14,350 nt of DNA, taken from NCBI GenBank assembly GCA_013003465.1, contig JABDIZ010000206.1, forward strand, positions 1-14,350. Reading direction: 5' to 3'. The DNA comes from Rhodothermaceae bacterium. GTDB lineage: Bacteria > Bacteroidota > Rhodothermia > Rhodothermales > Rubricoccaceae. The stretch's first letter is position 1; each line of letters begins with the position of its first letter. A program made the position numbers and the translations under genes. The notes under the pieces were generated by a model. That model was not told the origin of the DNA and did no database searches. It worked only from the letters and a program-made list of their open reading frames with translations. Positions 1 through 6,680 of this stretch are shown one piece after another.

Positions 1-696
1 GTGCTCGCGGCCGCACACGAGGCCGGGGTGCCTAAGGTGCTCGTGACCTCGTCGCTGGCAGCAGCGGGACCGAGCGGCCCGGAGCCGCTGACGGAGGACG
101 CCCCGCTCCAGCCCCTCTCGATGTATGGCGAGAGCAAGGCCGAGATGGAACGCCGCATCGCCATGCGCACCGTTGGGCCGCCCGTCGTGGTCGTGCGTCC
201 GCCCGCCGTCTACGGGCCGCGCGAGGCCGACATCTATACGCTCATCAAGACGGCCGCCAAGCAGCGCCTCTTCCCCATCGTGGGCGAGGGGCGTGTGCCG
301 CAACTCGACCTCGTACATGTTCGCGACCTCGTGCGCGGGATGATCACGGCGGCTGAGACCGAAGACACGGCAGGGCAGACCTACTTCCTCGGCGGCCCCC
401 GTGGCTACGCGTGGAGCGAGATCAAGGCGGTGATGGCGGAAGCGCTCGGGCATGGGCTCATGCAGGTCAATGTGCCGCGTGGACTCGTAGGACCAGTCGG
501 AGCCGTGGCGGAGGGCGTCGGGAAGCTGTTCGGCCAGTACCCGCCGCTCAACCGCGAGAAGGCGCGCGAGGCCAAGGCTGCTTGGCTCGTCTCCTCGGCC
601 AAGGCTGAACGCGACTTTGGGTACACGCCGCAGGTGAGTCTGGAGGAAGGCCTCGCCGAGACCATCGCGTGGTACCGCACGCACGAGTGGCTCTGA
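1..696 (+). CDS. NAD-dependent epimerase/dehydratase (extended SDR family), 5'-truncated by the window edge
   Basis: This is the C-terminal 231 residues of an extended short-chain dehydrogenase/reductase. The visible part has a TSSLAA strand (residues 16-21), the YxxxK catalytic pair (Y42, K46), and a VVVRPPAVYGP segment followed by LDLVHVRDLVRG, all typical of NAD(P)-dependent sugar-nucleotide epimerases, dehydratases and related reductases. The N-terminal Rossmann strand with GxxGxxG is missing. It should lie roughly 90-100 residues upstream, so the GTG at base 1 is probably an internal valine and not the start. The stop is TGA at 694-696. The substrate cannot be inferred: this superfamily covers nucleotide sugars, steroids, flavonoids and hopanoid precursors. 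The following 137 bp contain no obvious terminator, and the next gene is functionally unrelated. The family call is firm; the specific function is unknown. Confidence 0.85.
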   Translation: MLAAAHEAGVPKVLVTSSLAAAGPSGPEPLTEDAPLQPLSMYGESKAEMERRIAMRTVGPPVVVVRPPAVYGPREADIYTLIKTAAKQRLFPIVGEGRVPQLDLVHVRDLVRGMITAAETEDTAGQTYFLGGPRGYAWSEIKAVMAEALGHGLMQVNVPRGLVGPVGAVAEGVGKLFGQYPPLNREKAREAKAAWLVSSAKAERDFGYTPQVSLEEGLAETIAWYRTHEWL

Positions 697-789
697 TGAA
701 GGGGGAGGGCGGGGTGAAGTAGGCCGACCATTTCGCCGTCCACATGCCAAACTCCGCATTCGCGTGAATCCGCGACCGACGCCAAGCGT

Positions 790-797
790 TACCTTTT
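790..797 (+). promoter_or_regulatory. possible Bacteroidota-type -7 element (TACCTTTT) upstream of kgd
   Basis: TACCTTTT lies 44 nt before the GTG start of the 2-oxoglutarate dehydrogenase gene. It matches five of the six fixed bases of the Bacteroidota -7 consensus TAnnTTTG. I see no convincing TTG at the -33 position. The support comes mainly from similar elements at 6644 and 12870 at similar distances from other starts. This is inference from position and sequence only. Confidence 0.35.
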
Positions 798-833
798 TCT
801 GCCCTCCTCTCCAGACCAGCTTCGCCTTCTGTC

Positions 834-3800
834 GTGAGCAAAGACACCTTCGGATTCAACAGCGGCTACGTCGAGGACCTGTACGCGCAGTACCTCCAGA
901 ACCCGCAGTCGGTCAGTGAGAACTGGCGCGAGTTCTTCGCCGATTTCCAGCCCGGACCGGGCTATGCGCCCACCGTCTACGACGTGGAGGGCGCCGACGT
1001 CGAGACGGCCACTGCGCCGCCCGAGGTAGCGCCCATCGCTGCGCCTCCTAGGGAGCCATCGGGGGATGGGACGACCGTTGCGCCCGAAGCGCCGCCGCGT
1101 TTGGAGCCCGTGCCTACCGAGACCCGCAAGGCGCCCGAAGCGCCGCGCCCGGCCGCGCCGCCGATCGATGTGCCCGAAGGGGCCGAGGTCACGCCTTTGC
1201 GCGGGGTGCCCGCCAAAATCGTCGAGAACATGGAGGCCAGCCTCACGATCCCGACGGCTACGTCGGTGCGCGAGGTGCCGGTCAAGCTGCTGGCCGAGAA
1301 CCGGCGGCTCATCAACCGGCGGCAGCAGGCTACGGGCGGCAACAAGGTCTCGTTCACGCACCTGATCGCTTACGCCATCGTGCGCGCGCTGGAGCAGGTG
1401 CCTGCGATGAACGCGACCTACCGCCTCAACGACGAGGGCAAGCCCGAGCGCATCGACCCGGTGGGCGCCAACCTCGGCCTCGCCATCGACATCGAGAAGA
1501 AGGGCAAGCGGCAACTCCTCGTGCCCAACATCAAGCAGGCGCAGGGGCTCTCATTCGCCGAGTTTCTCGGGGGGTACAACGACCTCATCAAGCGCGCATA
1601 CGGGGGCAACCTCGAAGTCGATGACTTCCAGCACACGACCGCTACGCTGACCAATCCGGGCATGATCGGGACGGCGATGAGCGTGCCGCGCCTGATGCCC
1701 GGCCAAGGCGTCATCATCGGCGTCGGCGCCATCGGCTACCCGACGCAGTACGCGGGCATGTCGAAGGAGCAGCTCTCGCGGCTCGGGCTCTCCGAGGTGA
1801 TGACGCTCACCTCGACCTACGACCACCGCGTCATCCAGGGCGCCGAGAGCGGCGAGTTCCTCCGCTACATCGCCGAGCAACTGACGGGCCATCACGGCTT
1901 CTACGACGCCGTCTTCCAGAGCCTCGGTCTCCACATCCCGCCCTTTCGCGCCCAGAGCGACTCGACGCCCAGCCTCGGCCGCCGTGGCGTCGGTGCCGAC
2001 CGCTCCGACAAGGTCGAGAAGCAGGCGCGCGTGCTCCAACTGATCCGCGCCTACCGCGTGCGCGGACACCTCCTCGCCGACACCAACCCGCTGGGCTACG
2101 AGCCCCGTCTCCACACCGAGCTCGACCCGGCCAGCTACGGCCTGACGGTCTGGGACCTCGACCGGATGTTCATCACGGGGCGCCTCGCGGGCAAGGACAA
2201 GCTGCCGCTCCGCGACATCCTCGACATTCTGTGGGACACCTACACGGGCCACATCGGCGTTGAGTTCATGCACATCTCCTCGTTCGAGGAGAAGACGTGG
2301 CTGATGGAGCGCATTGAGCCGCAGCAGTTCCGCGACCCGATTGCGCCATCGCGCAAGAAGCGGATGTTCGAGAAGCTCAATTCGGCCGAGGCGTTGGAGC
2401 AGTTCATCCACACCAAGTACATCGGCCACAAGCGGTTCTCGCTCGAAGGCGCCGAGACGATGATCCCCATCCTCGATGCCATCATCTCGGACGCCGCCGA
2501 TCAGGAGACCGACGAGGTCGTGATGGGGATGGCGCACCGCGGGCGCCTCAACGTCCTCACCAACATCATCGGGAAGCCCTACCGCAAGGTGTTCGACGAG
2601 TTCGAGGGCACCATCGACCCCAACTCGATCCACGGCTCGGGCGATGTGAAGTACCACCTCGGGGAGGAGGGCACCTACGCGGCACCGAGCGGCGCCACGA
2701 CGAAGCTGACGCTGGCCTCCAACCCGAGCCACCTCGAAGCGGTCAACCCGGTCGTGGAAGGCATGGTGCGCGCCAAGCAGCAGCGCCTCGTGGAAAAGCA
2801 TCCGACGATGCCGGAGAAGGAACTGCGTGACCGCGTGCTGCCCATCCTCGTCCACGGCGATGCCGCCTTCGCCGGGCAGGGCGTCGTGACCGAGACGCTC
2901 AACCTCTCGCAGCTCGACGGCTACCGCACCGGCGGCACGATCCACCTCGTCGTCAACAACCAGATCGGCTTCACCACGCTGCCGATGCACGCCCGCTCGT
3001 CGGCCTACGCGACCGACGTGGCGCGCGCCATCCAGGCGCCCATCTTCCACGTCAACGGCGACGATCCGGAGGCGGCGATCCGCGTCGCGCGTCTCGCGCT
3101 CGACTTCCGGCAGGTCTTCAACAAGGACGTCGTGATCGACCTGATCTGCTACCGCAAGTACGGCCACAACGAGGGCGACGAGCCGAGCTACACGCAGCCG
3201 CTCATGTACGCCGCCATTGACGGGCACCGCTCCGTCCGCAAGCTCTACCTGGAGTACCTGCTGCGGCGCGGCGAACTGACCCCCGAGGGCGCCGACGAGA
3301 TTCTGGACGACTTCCGCGCGCAACTCGACCGCGCCTTCGAGGAGACGAAGGAACTGGCCGAGCAGCACAAGGACCGCGAGATCGTTCCCCGCCCGGAGCA
3401 TATCTCGTCTGAGGAAGACGTCGAGACGAGCGTATCGCGCGAGGCGCTCGAACGCGTCATGCGCACGCTCGTGGATCTGCCCGATGACTTCGCCGTCCAC
3501 AAGAAGCTCGGCCGCCAGATCCAACGCCGCGAGACGCAGTTCGAGAGCGGCACCATCGACTGGGCGTTCGCGGAGGCGATGGCCTTCGGGACGCTGCTGA
3601 TGGAGGGCACGCCCGTGCGTCTCTCTGGGCAGGACTCCGGACGCGGCACCTTTAGCCAGCGCCACGCCATCCTCTACGACCAGACCGACGCACACCGCTA
3701 TCTCCCGCTCAACCACGTCAGCGAGGATCAGGCCCGCTTCCAGGTCTACGACTCGCTGCTGAGCGAGTATGCAGCGCTCGGCTTCGAGTACGGCTACACC

Positions 3801-4604
3801 GTGGCCGACCCCGAGGCGCTCGTGCTCTGGGAGGCGCAGTTCGGCGATTTCGTCAACGGCGCGCAGATCATGATCGACCAGTTCATCACGGCCGCCGAGG
3901 CCAAGTGGGGCCAGACGAGCCGCCTCGTGATGTTGCTGCCGCACGGGTTCGAGGGACAGGGGCCGGAGCACTCCTCGGGTCGGCTGGAGCGCTTCCTCCA
4001 GGCCTGCGCCGAGGACAACATCATCGTCGCCAACTACTCAACGCCCGCCAACTACTTCCACGCACTCCGGCGGCAGATCAAGCGCGAAGCGCGCAAGCCG
4101 CTGATCGTGATGACGCCCAAGAGCCTGCTGCGGCACCCGCTCGCGGTCTCGACCGTCGAGGACTTGACGGGCGGGCAGTACCAGCCGCTCATTCCGGCCG
4201 AGGCCGATCCGGCGGCTGTGAAGCGCCTCGTCTTCTGTTCGGGCAAGGTTTACTACGACGCCGTCAAGGCACGCGAGGGGATGGATAACCCGGAGACCGT
4301 CGCGCTCGCGCGACTGGAGCAGTTCTACCCGTTCCCGGCGAAGGCCATCGCGGCCGAGTTGGAGCGCTTCAAGGAGGTGGATGAGGTCGTCTGGTTGCAG
4401 GAGGAGCCCGCCAACATGGGCGCGTGGTTCTTCGTTCGCTCCCGCTTCGATGTCCTGCTGGAGCACCTGCACGACGGCGATTGCCGCCACCGCGTGCGCT
4501 ATGCCGGACGGGCGGCAGCGGCCAGCCCGGCCACGGGCAGCGGCACTATCCACGCCGCCGAGCAGGAAGCTCTCCTCCGGCAAGCCCTCGGCATTGATAG
4601 CTGA
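834..4604 (+). CDS. kgd: fused 2-oxoglutarate dehydrogenase: E2 succinyltransferase domain plus E1 (Kgd/OdhA type)
   Basis: This 1256-residue enzyme oxidatively decarboxylates 2-oxoglutarate toward succinyl-CoA in the cytosolic TCA cycle. Domains in order: the short E1 N-terminal peptide (residues 4-40, LYAQYLQNPQSVS), a Pro/Ala/Glu-rich linker (50-120), an E2 acyltransferase core (about 122-350, with DHRVIQGAESG at 330-340), then the E1 thiamine diphosphate region and the C-terminal E1 domain. E1 motifs are MAHRGRLNVL (566-575), SNPSHLEAVNPVVEG (629-643), GDAAFAGQG (675-683), NNQIGFTT (708-715) and HVNGDDPEA (739-747). There is no lipoyl domain, as in actinobacterial Kgd/OdhA, so a lipoylated E2 encoded elsewhere is presumably needed. 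Length fits that family (about 1230-1260). The GTG start at 834 begins right at the conserved N-terminal peptide and has no Shine-Dalgarno. Domain identity is very secure; whether it acts as dehydrogenase or decarboxylase is inferred. Confidence 0.97.
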   Translation: MSKDTFGFNSGYVEDLYAQYLQNPQSVSENWREFFADFQPGPGYAPTVYDVEGADVETATAPPEVAPIAAPPREPSGDGTTVAPEAPPRLEPVPTETRKAPEAPRPAAPPIDVPEGAEVTPLRGVPAKIVENMEASLTIPTATSVREVPVKLLAENRRLINRRQQATGGNKVSFTHLIAYAIVRALEQVPAMNATYRLNDEGKPERIDPVGANLGLAIDIEKKGKRQLLVPNIKQAQGLSFAEFLGGYNDLIKRAYGGNLEVDDFQHTTATLTNPGMIGTAMSVPRLMPGQGVIIGVGAIGYPTQYAGMSKEQLSRLGLSEVMTLTSTYDHRVIQGAESGEFLRYIAEQLTGHHGFYDAVFQSLGLHIPPFRAQSDSTPSLGRRGVGADRSDKVEKQARVLQLIRAYRVRGHLLADTNPLGYEPRLHTELDPASYGLTVWDLDRMFITGRLAGKDKLPLRDILDILWDTYTGHIGVEFMHISSFEEKTWLMERIEPQQFRDPIAPSRKKRMFEKLNSAEALEQFIHTKYIGHKRFSLEGAETMIPILDAIISDAADQETDEVVMGMAHRGRLNVLTNIIGKPYRKVFDEFEGTIDPNSIHGSGDVKYHLGEEGTYAAPSGATTKLTLASNPSHLEAVNPVVEGMVRAKQQRLVEKHPTMPEKELRDRVLPILVHGDAAFAGQGVVTETLNLSQLDGYRTGGTIHLVVNNQIGFTTLPMHARSSAYATDVARAIQAPIFHVNGDDPEAAIRVARLALDFRQVFNKDVVIDLICYRKYGHNEGDEPSYTQPLMYAAIDGHRSVRKLYLEYLLRRGELTPEGADEILDDFRAQLDRAFEETKELAEQHKDREIVPRPEHISSEEDVETSVSREALERVMRTLVDLPDDFAVHKKLGRQIQRRETQFESGTIDWAFAEAMAFGTLLMEGTPVRLSGQDSGRGTFSQRHAILYDQTDAHRYLPLNHVSEDQARFQVYDSLLSEYAALGFEYGYTVADPEALVLWEAQFGDFVNGAQIMIDQFITAAEAKWGQTSRLVMLLPHGFEGQGPEHSSGRLERFLQACAEDNIIVANYSTPANYFHALRRQIKREARKPLIVMTPKSLLRHPLAVSTVEDLTGGQYQPLIPAEADPAAVKRLVFCSGKVYYDAVKAREGMDNPETVALARLEQFYPFPAKAIAAELERFKEVDEVVWLQEEPANMGAWFFVRSRFDVLLEHLHDGDCRHRVRYAGRAAAASPATGSGTIHAAEQEALLRQALGIDS

Positions 4605-4639
4605 TAGTGATTCTCAGCCCTGCACCTGTGATAAAGCTG

Positions 4640-5041
4640 ATGTTCGCTTCGGTCGTGCTCTTCGGAGACGACTTCTCGCCAGCGGAAGCAGAGCAGGTCA
4701 CTGGTCTACCATTCACCCAGAGTCACGAGCGCGGCGGCGTCTACGATCGAGGTCGTTTCAAGGGAAGGCCGTGGCCATATGGGGGTCATGCTGTGCTCGA
4801 ACCATCATCTGATGCGAGCCCCCAACAGAAGCTTTCACTACTCCTCGATGTCATCCTGCCTCACACGGGCACGCTAATGCAACTTGGTGTGACCTATGGG
4901 AAAGTTCATCTCACGTATGCTTATGAGGAGCAATGCAATCTTGAGTACGATCCAACCACAATGGCCGAGCTAGCTCGACTCGGATGGCACTTCTGCATCT
5001 CGTGCTATGAGGATGAGACAGAGTTTGCAGAATCGGAATAA
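4640..5041 (+). CDS. small DUF4279-like protein of unknown function
   Basis: This gene encodes 133 residues from the ATG at 4640. GTG codons at 4628 and 4607 would extend it by 4 or 11 residues, the latter beginning 2 nt after the kgd stop. The N-terminal pattern VVLFGDDFSPAEAEQVTG, then a basic/glycine stretch with a WPYGG motif, then a helical segment, resembles the DUF4279 family from memory. That family has no known biochemical activity. There is no signal peptide or membrane segment. Base composition is clearly AT-richer than the neighbours: I counted about 49% GC over 4861-5040, against about 67-73% in sampled lines of kgd. That suggests recent acquisition. It could be transcribed by read-through from kgd, since no terminator separates them. 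The coding call rests on length, coherent composition and family resemblance. No toxin or partner gene lies beside it. Confidence 0.65.
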   Translation: MFASVVLFGDDFSPAEAEQVTGLPFTQSHERGGVYDRGRFKGRPWPYGGHAVLEPSSDASPQQKLSLLLDVILPHTGTLMQLGVTYGKVHLTYAYEEQCNLEYDPTTMAELARLGWHFCISCYEDETEFAESE

Positions 5042-5064
5042 CGCGCAGCATACACATCCGGTAT

Positions 5065-5104
5065 GAAAAGAAGCGCCCGCTCCGACGATTCGAAGCGGGC
5101 GCTT
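5065..5104 (-). terminator. intrinsic terminator of rpsU, probably bidirectional
   Basis: An 11-bp perfect stem pairs 5071-5081 (AAGCGCCCGCT) with 5094-5104 (AGCGGGCGCTT) around a 12-nt loop. Read on the minus strand, the stem is followed by a T-rich run (CTTCTTTTC), which is the form expected for an intrinsic terminator 60-100 nt after the rpsU stop. On the plus strand only three Ts follow, so it may also end transcripts from the kgd/DUF4279 side, less efficiently. Confidence 0.85.
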
Positions 5105-5166
5105 TACAGCCAACGTCGCGGCAGGACGGAGCCGTCCCGGCGCAGGTCTGCGGCTAGAGTCTGGGC

Positions 5167-5358
5167 CTAGTAGCGGCGGTGGCGGCGCGCGTTGCGCGCG
5201 GCCTTCTGGCGGGCCAGGCGGCGCTCTTCACTCGGCTTGGTGAAGGCCATGTTCTCGCGGTAGGTGCGCAGCACGCGGCTGCGGTTCACGGCGCGCTTGA
5301 AGCGGCGCAGCGCGCGGTCGATGGACTCTTTGTCTCGAACTTTGATGCCGACGGCCAA
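5167..5358 (-). CDS. rpsU: 30S ribosomal protein bS21
   Basis: This is a 63-residue, strongly basic protein with the bS21 signature: VRDKESIDRALRRFKRAV near the N-terminus, then YRENMAFTKPSEERR, and a very Arg/Lys-rich C-terminal helix ending ARRHRRY. bS21 sits on the 30S platform near the 3' end of 16S rRNA and affects start-site selection. The start is TTG at 5358-5356. A GAGGT Shine-Dalgarno (plus-strand complement ACCTC at 5364-5368) lies 5 nt before it, which makes this one of the few genes here with a well-placed SD. It is monocistronic: rdgB diverges upstream and a strong terminator follows. The family call is very secure. No in-frame ATG is available upstream, so the TTG start is likely right. 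Confidence 0.96.
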   Translation of the reverse strand: MAVGIKVRDKESIDRALRRFKRAVNRSRVLRTYRENMAFTKPSEERRLARQKAARNARRHRRY

Positions 5359-5363
5359 GGCAG

Positions 5364-5368
5364 ACCTC
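5364..5368 (-). promoter_or_regulatory. Shine-Dalgarno of rpsU (GAGGT) paired with a TTG start
   Basis: On the minus strand GAGGT precedes the TTG start by 5 nt, the ideal spacing. Most other starts in this window (834, 5577, 6167, 6681, 9021, 12908, 13461) have no purine-rich SD. In Bacteroidota ribosomes bS21 helps keep the anti-SD sequestered, and rpsU itself is reported to keep an SD and be self-regulated. The SD seen here fits that model, although this gene's own regulation is inferred. Confidence 0.55.
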
Positions 5369-5538
5369 TGGGTTTGGGATACGGGGATAGAAAACGGACG
5401 CGCATCCAGCGCAGCCCCACAAACTACGGCCTCGGCTGGGTCCGTCTCAAGACTTCGAACCGGCCAAGGTCAGTGAAAACGGGACGAAGCGGGCGGGTGT
5501 TCCAGAAGGGACGGCGAAGAAGCTCCCCAAGGAAGCGG

Positions 5539-5546
5539 TAGTTTCA
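5539..5546 (+). promoter_or_regulatory. weak -7-like element (TAGTTTCA) upstream of rdgB
   Basis: TAGTTTCA lies 38 nt before the rdgB ATG at 5577, the same distance as the TAYCTT elements at 6644 and 12870. It matches only four of the six fixed positions of TAnnTTTG. It is listed because position and spacing agree with the others. The surrounding 5359-5576 region, between divergent rpsU and rdgB, must contain both promoters, but nothing else stands out. Confidence 0.2.
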
Positions 5547-5576
5547 GCAGACCCCTTCTCCTGATTGCTGCTCCTG

Positions 5577-6167
5577 ATGGACCTCGTGCTGGCCACGCGC
5601 AACCCCGGCAAGGTCGCCGAACTCGCCGCTCGCCTCGACGCGCTCCCGGTGCGCCTGCGCTCGGCCGCCGAGGTGCCGGACGCCCCCGAGGTCGACGAGG
5701 ACGCCGACACGCTACGCGGCAACGCGGAGAAAAAGGCGCGCACTCTTTTCGATCACACGGGTCAGCCCTCTCTCGCCGACGACTCGGGCTTGGAGGTAGA
5801 CGCGCTCGATGGCGCGCCCGGCGTGCACAGCGCGCGCTACGCCGGGGAGAACGCCGACGACGCGGCCAACCGGGCCAAGCTGCTCGTCGCCCTTGATGGT
5901 CGCACCGACCGCGCGGCGCGTTTCCGTACCGTCCTCGCCTTCGCCGACGCCATGGGCGTGCAGTTCTTCGAGGGCGCCTGCGAGGGGACGATCACGACCG
6001 ACGAACAGGGTACCGGCGGGTTCGGCTACGACGCCATTTTTCGGCCATCCGAGGGTGACGGGCGCACCTTCGCCGAGATGTCCAAGGACGAGAAGAACCG
6101 GATCTCGCACCGCGGACGAGCGCTGGAGCGCTTCGCGGTCTTTCTCACCGACGCGCTAGCGGGCTGA
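5577..6167 (+). CDS. rdgB: dITP/XTP (non-canonical purine NTP) pyrophosphatase, RdgB/HAM1 family
   Basis: RdgB hydrolyses dITP, ITP and XTP to their monophosphates plus pyrophosphate, keeping deaminated purines out of DNA and RNA. The 196-residue cytosolic protein has all family motifs: LATRNPGKVAE at residues 5-15 (nucleotide-binding start), ADDSGLEVDAL (67-77), GAPGVHSARYAG (79-90), GTGGFGYDAIF (145-155) and EMSKDEKNRISHRGRAL (167-183). Length is typical. I chose the ATG at 5577 over an in-frame TTG at 5565 because the family begins almost directly with the LAT-N-GK motif. No SD is visible. Its TGA stop (6165-6167) shares its last base with the dtd ATG, so the two genes are translationally coupled. 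Confidence 0.96.
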   Translation: MDLVLATRNPGKVAELAARLDALPVRLRSAAEVPDAPEVDEDADTLRGNAEKKARTLFDHTGQPSLADDSGLEVDALDGAPGVHSARYAGENADDAANRAKLLVALDGRTDRAARFRTVLAFADAMGVQFFEGACEGTITTDEQGTGGFGYDAIFRPSEGDGRTFAEMSKDEKNRISHRGRALERFAVFLTDALAG

Positions 6168-6619
6168 TGGTGGCGCTCATCCAGCGGGTATCGGAGGCCT
6201 CGGTTGCCGTGGAGGGTGAGACGGTGGGCGCCATCGGGCCGGGGCTGCTCGTGCTGCTCGGCGTCCACCACACCGATACGAAGGCCGAAGCCGACTGGCT
6301 GGTCGGGAAGCTCGCCCGCTTGCGCGTCTTTCGCGACGATGAGGGGCGCATGAACCGCTCGCTCCTCGACACCGATGGCGAGGCGCTCGTCGTCTCGCAG
6401 TTCACCCTCTACGGCGACGCGCGCAAGGGCAATCGCCCCTCATACACCGAAGCGGCGCCGCCCGAGCGGGCCGAGAAGTTGTACCTCCACTTCACGGAAC
6501 AACTCGCTGCCGCACTCGGCAAGCTGGTACCCACGGGCGTGTTCGGCGCGATGATGGACGTGCAGCTCGTCAACGATGGGCCGGTGACGCTGTGGGTCGA
6601 GCGGAAGGCTGAAGCGTAG
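6167..6619 (+). CDS. dtd: D-aminoacyl-tRNA deacylase (DTD)
   Basis: DTD hydrolyses the ester bond of D-aminoacyl-tRNA, and of glycyl-tRNA(Ala), recycling tRNA charged with the wrong amino acid. The 150-residue protein begins MVALIQRVSEASVAVEG, typical of the family. It carries both active-site signatures: SQFTLYGD at residues 77-84 (usually SQFTL.AD or .GD) and NDGPVT at 136-141, the Gly-Pro motif that gives chiral proofreading. The acidic NRSLLD segment and the PSYTEAAPP region are also present. Length is normal. The start overlaps the rdgB stop by one base (TGATG) and has no SD of its own, so translation probably depends on rdgB. The pair forms a small quality-control operon. Confidence 0.96.
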   Translation: MVALIQRVSEASVAVEGETVGAIGPGLLVLLGVHHTDTKAEADWLVGKLARLRVFRDDEGRMNRSLLDTDGEALVVSQFTLYGDARKGNRPSYTEAAPPERAEKLYLHFTEQLAAALGKLVPTGVFGAMMDVQLVNDGPVTLWVERKAEA

Positions 6620-6643
6620 GTGCACCGGATCAGGAGGCGCCGC

Positions 6644-6651
6644 TACCTTGG
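6644..6651 (+). promoter_or_regulatory. possible -7 element (TACCTTGG) upstream of the amidohydrolase gene
   Basis: TACCTTGG starts 37 nt before the ATG at 6681 and matches five of the six fixed positions of TAnnTTTG. It shares GCnGyTAyCTT-like context with the elements at 790 and 12870. If real, it places the transcription start between 6655 and 6660. That excludes the in-frame TTG (6648) and GTG (6651) as start codons and leaves ATG 6681. An AGGAGG at 6632-6637 would lie upstream of such a transcript. Confidence 0.3.
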
Positions 6652-6680
6652 TGTCTCGTCTCATCCCTCCGCGCCCGCTC

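Noticed and set aside
1..3. GTG at base 1 as the start of the epimerase gene
   Set aside because: The family's N-terminal Rossmann motif is missing, so the true start must lie outside the window.
1551..3971. An 806-codon open frame on the minus strand, antisense to kgd
   Set aside because: Its translation is low-complexity (rich in Arg, Leu, Val, Asp, Glu, Ala) and matches nothing, as expected for the complement of a high-GC coding frame. The plus strand encodes an unmistakable enzyme.
6632..6680. AGGAGG at 6632 serving TTG 6648 or GTG 6651 as the amidohydrolase start
   Set aside because: Spacing is 10-13 nt to weak codons, and the resulting longer n-region (VSRLIPPRPL) is less compact than the signal peptide from ATG 6681. 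Not fully excluded.
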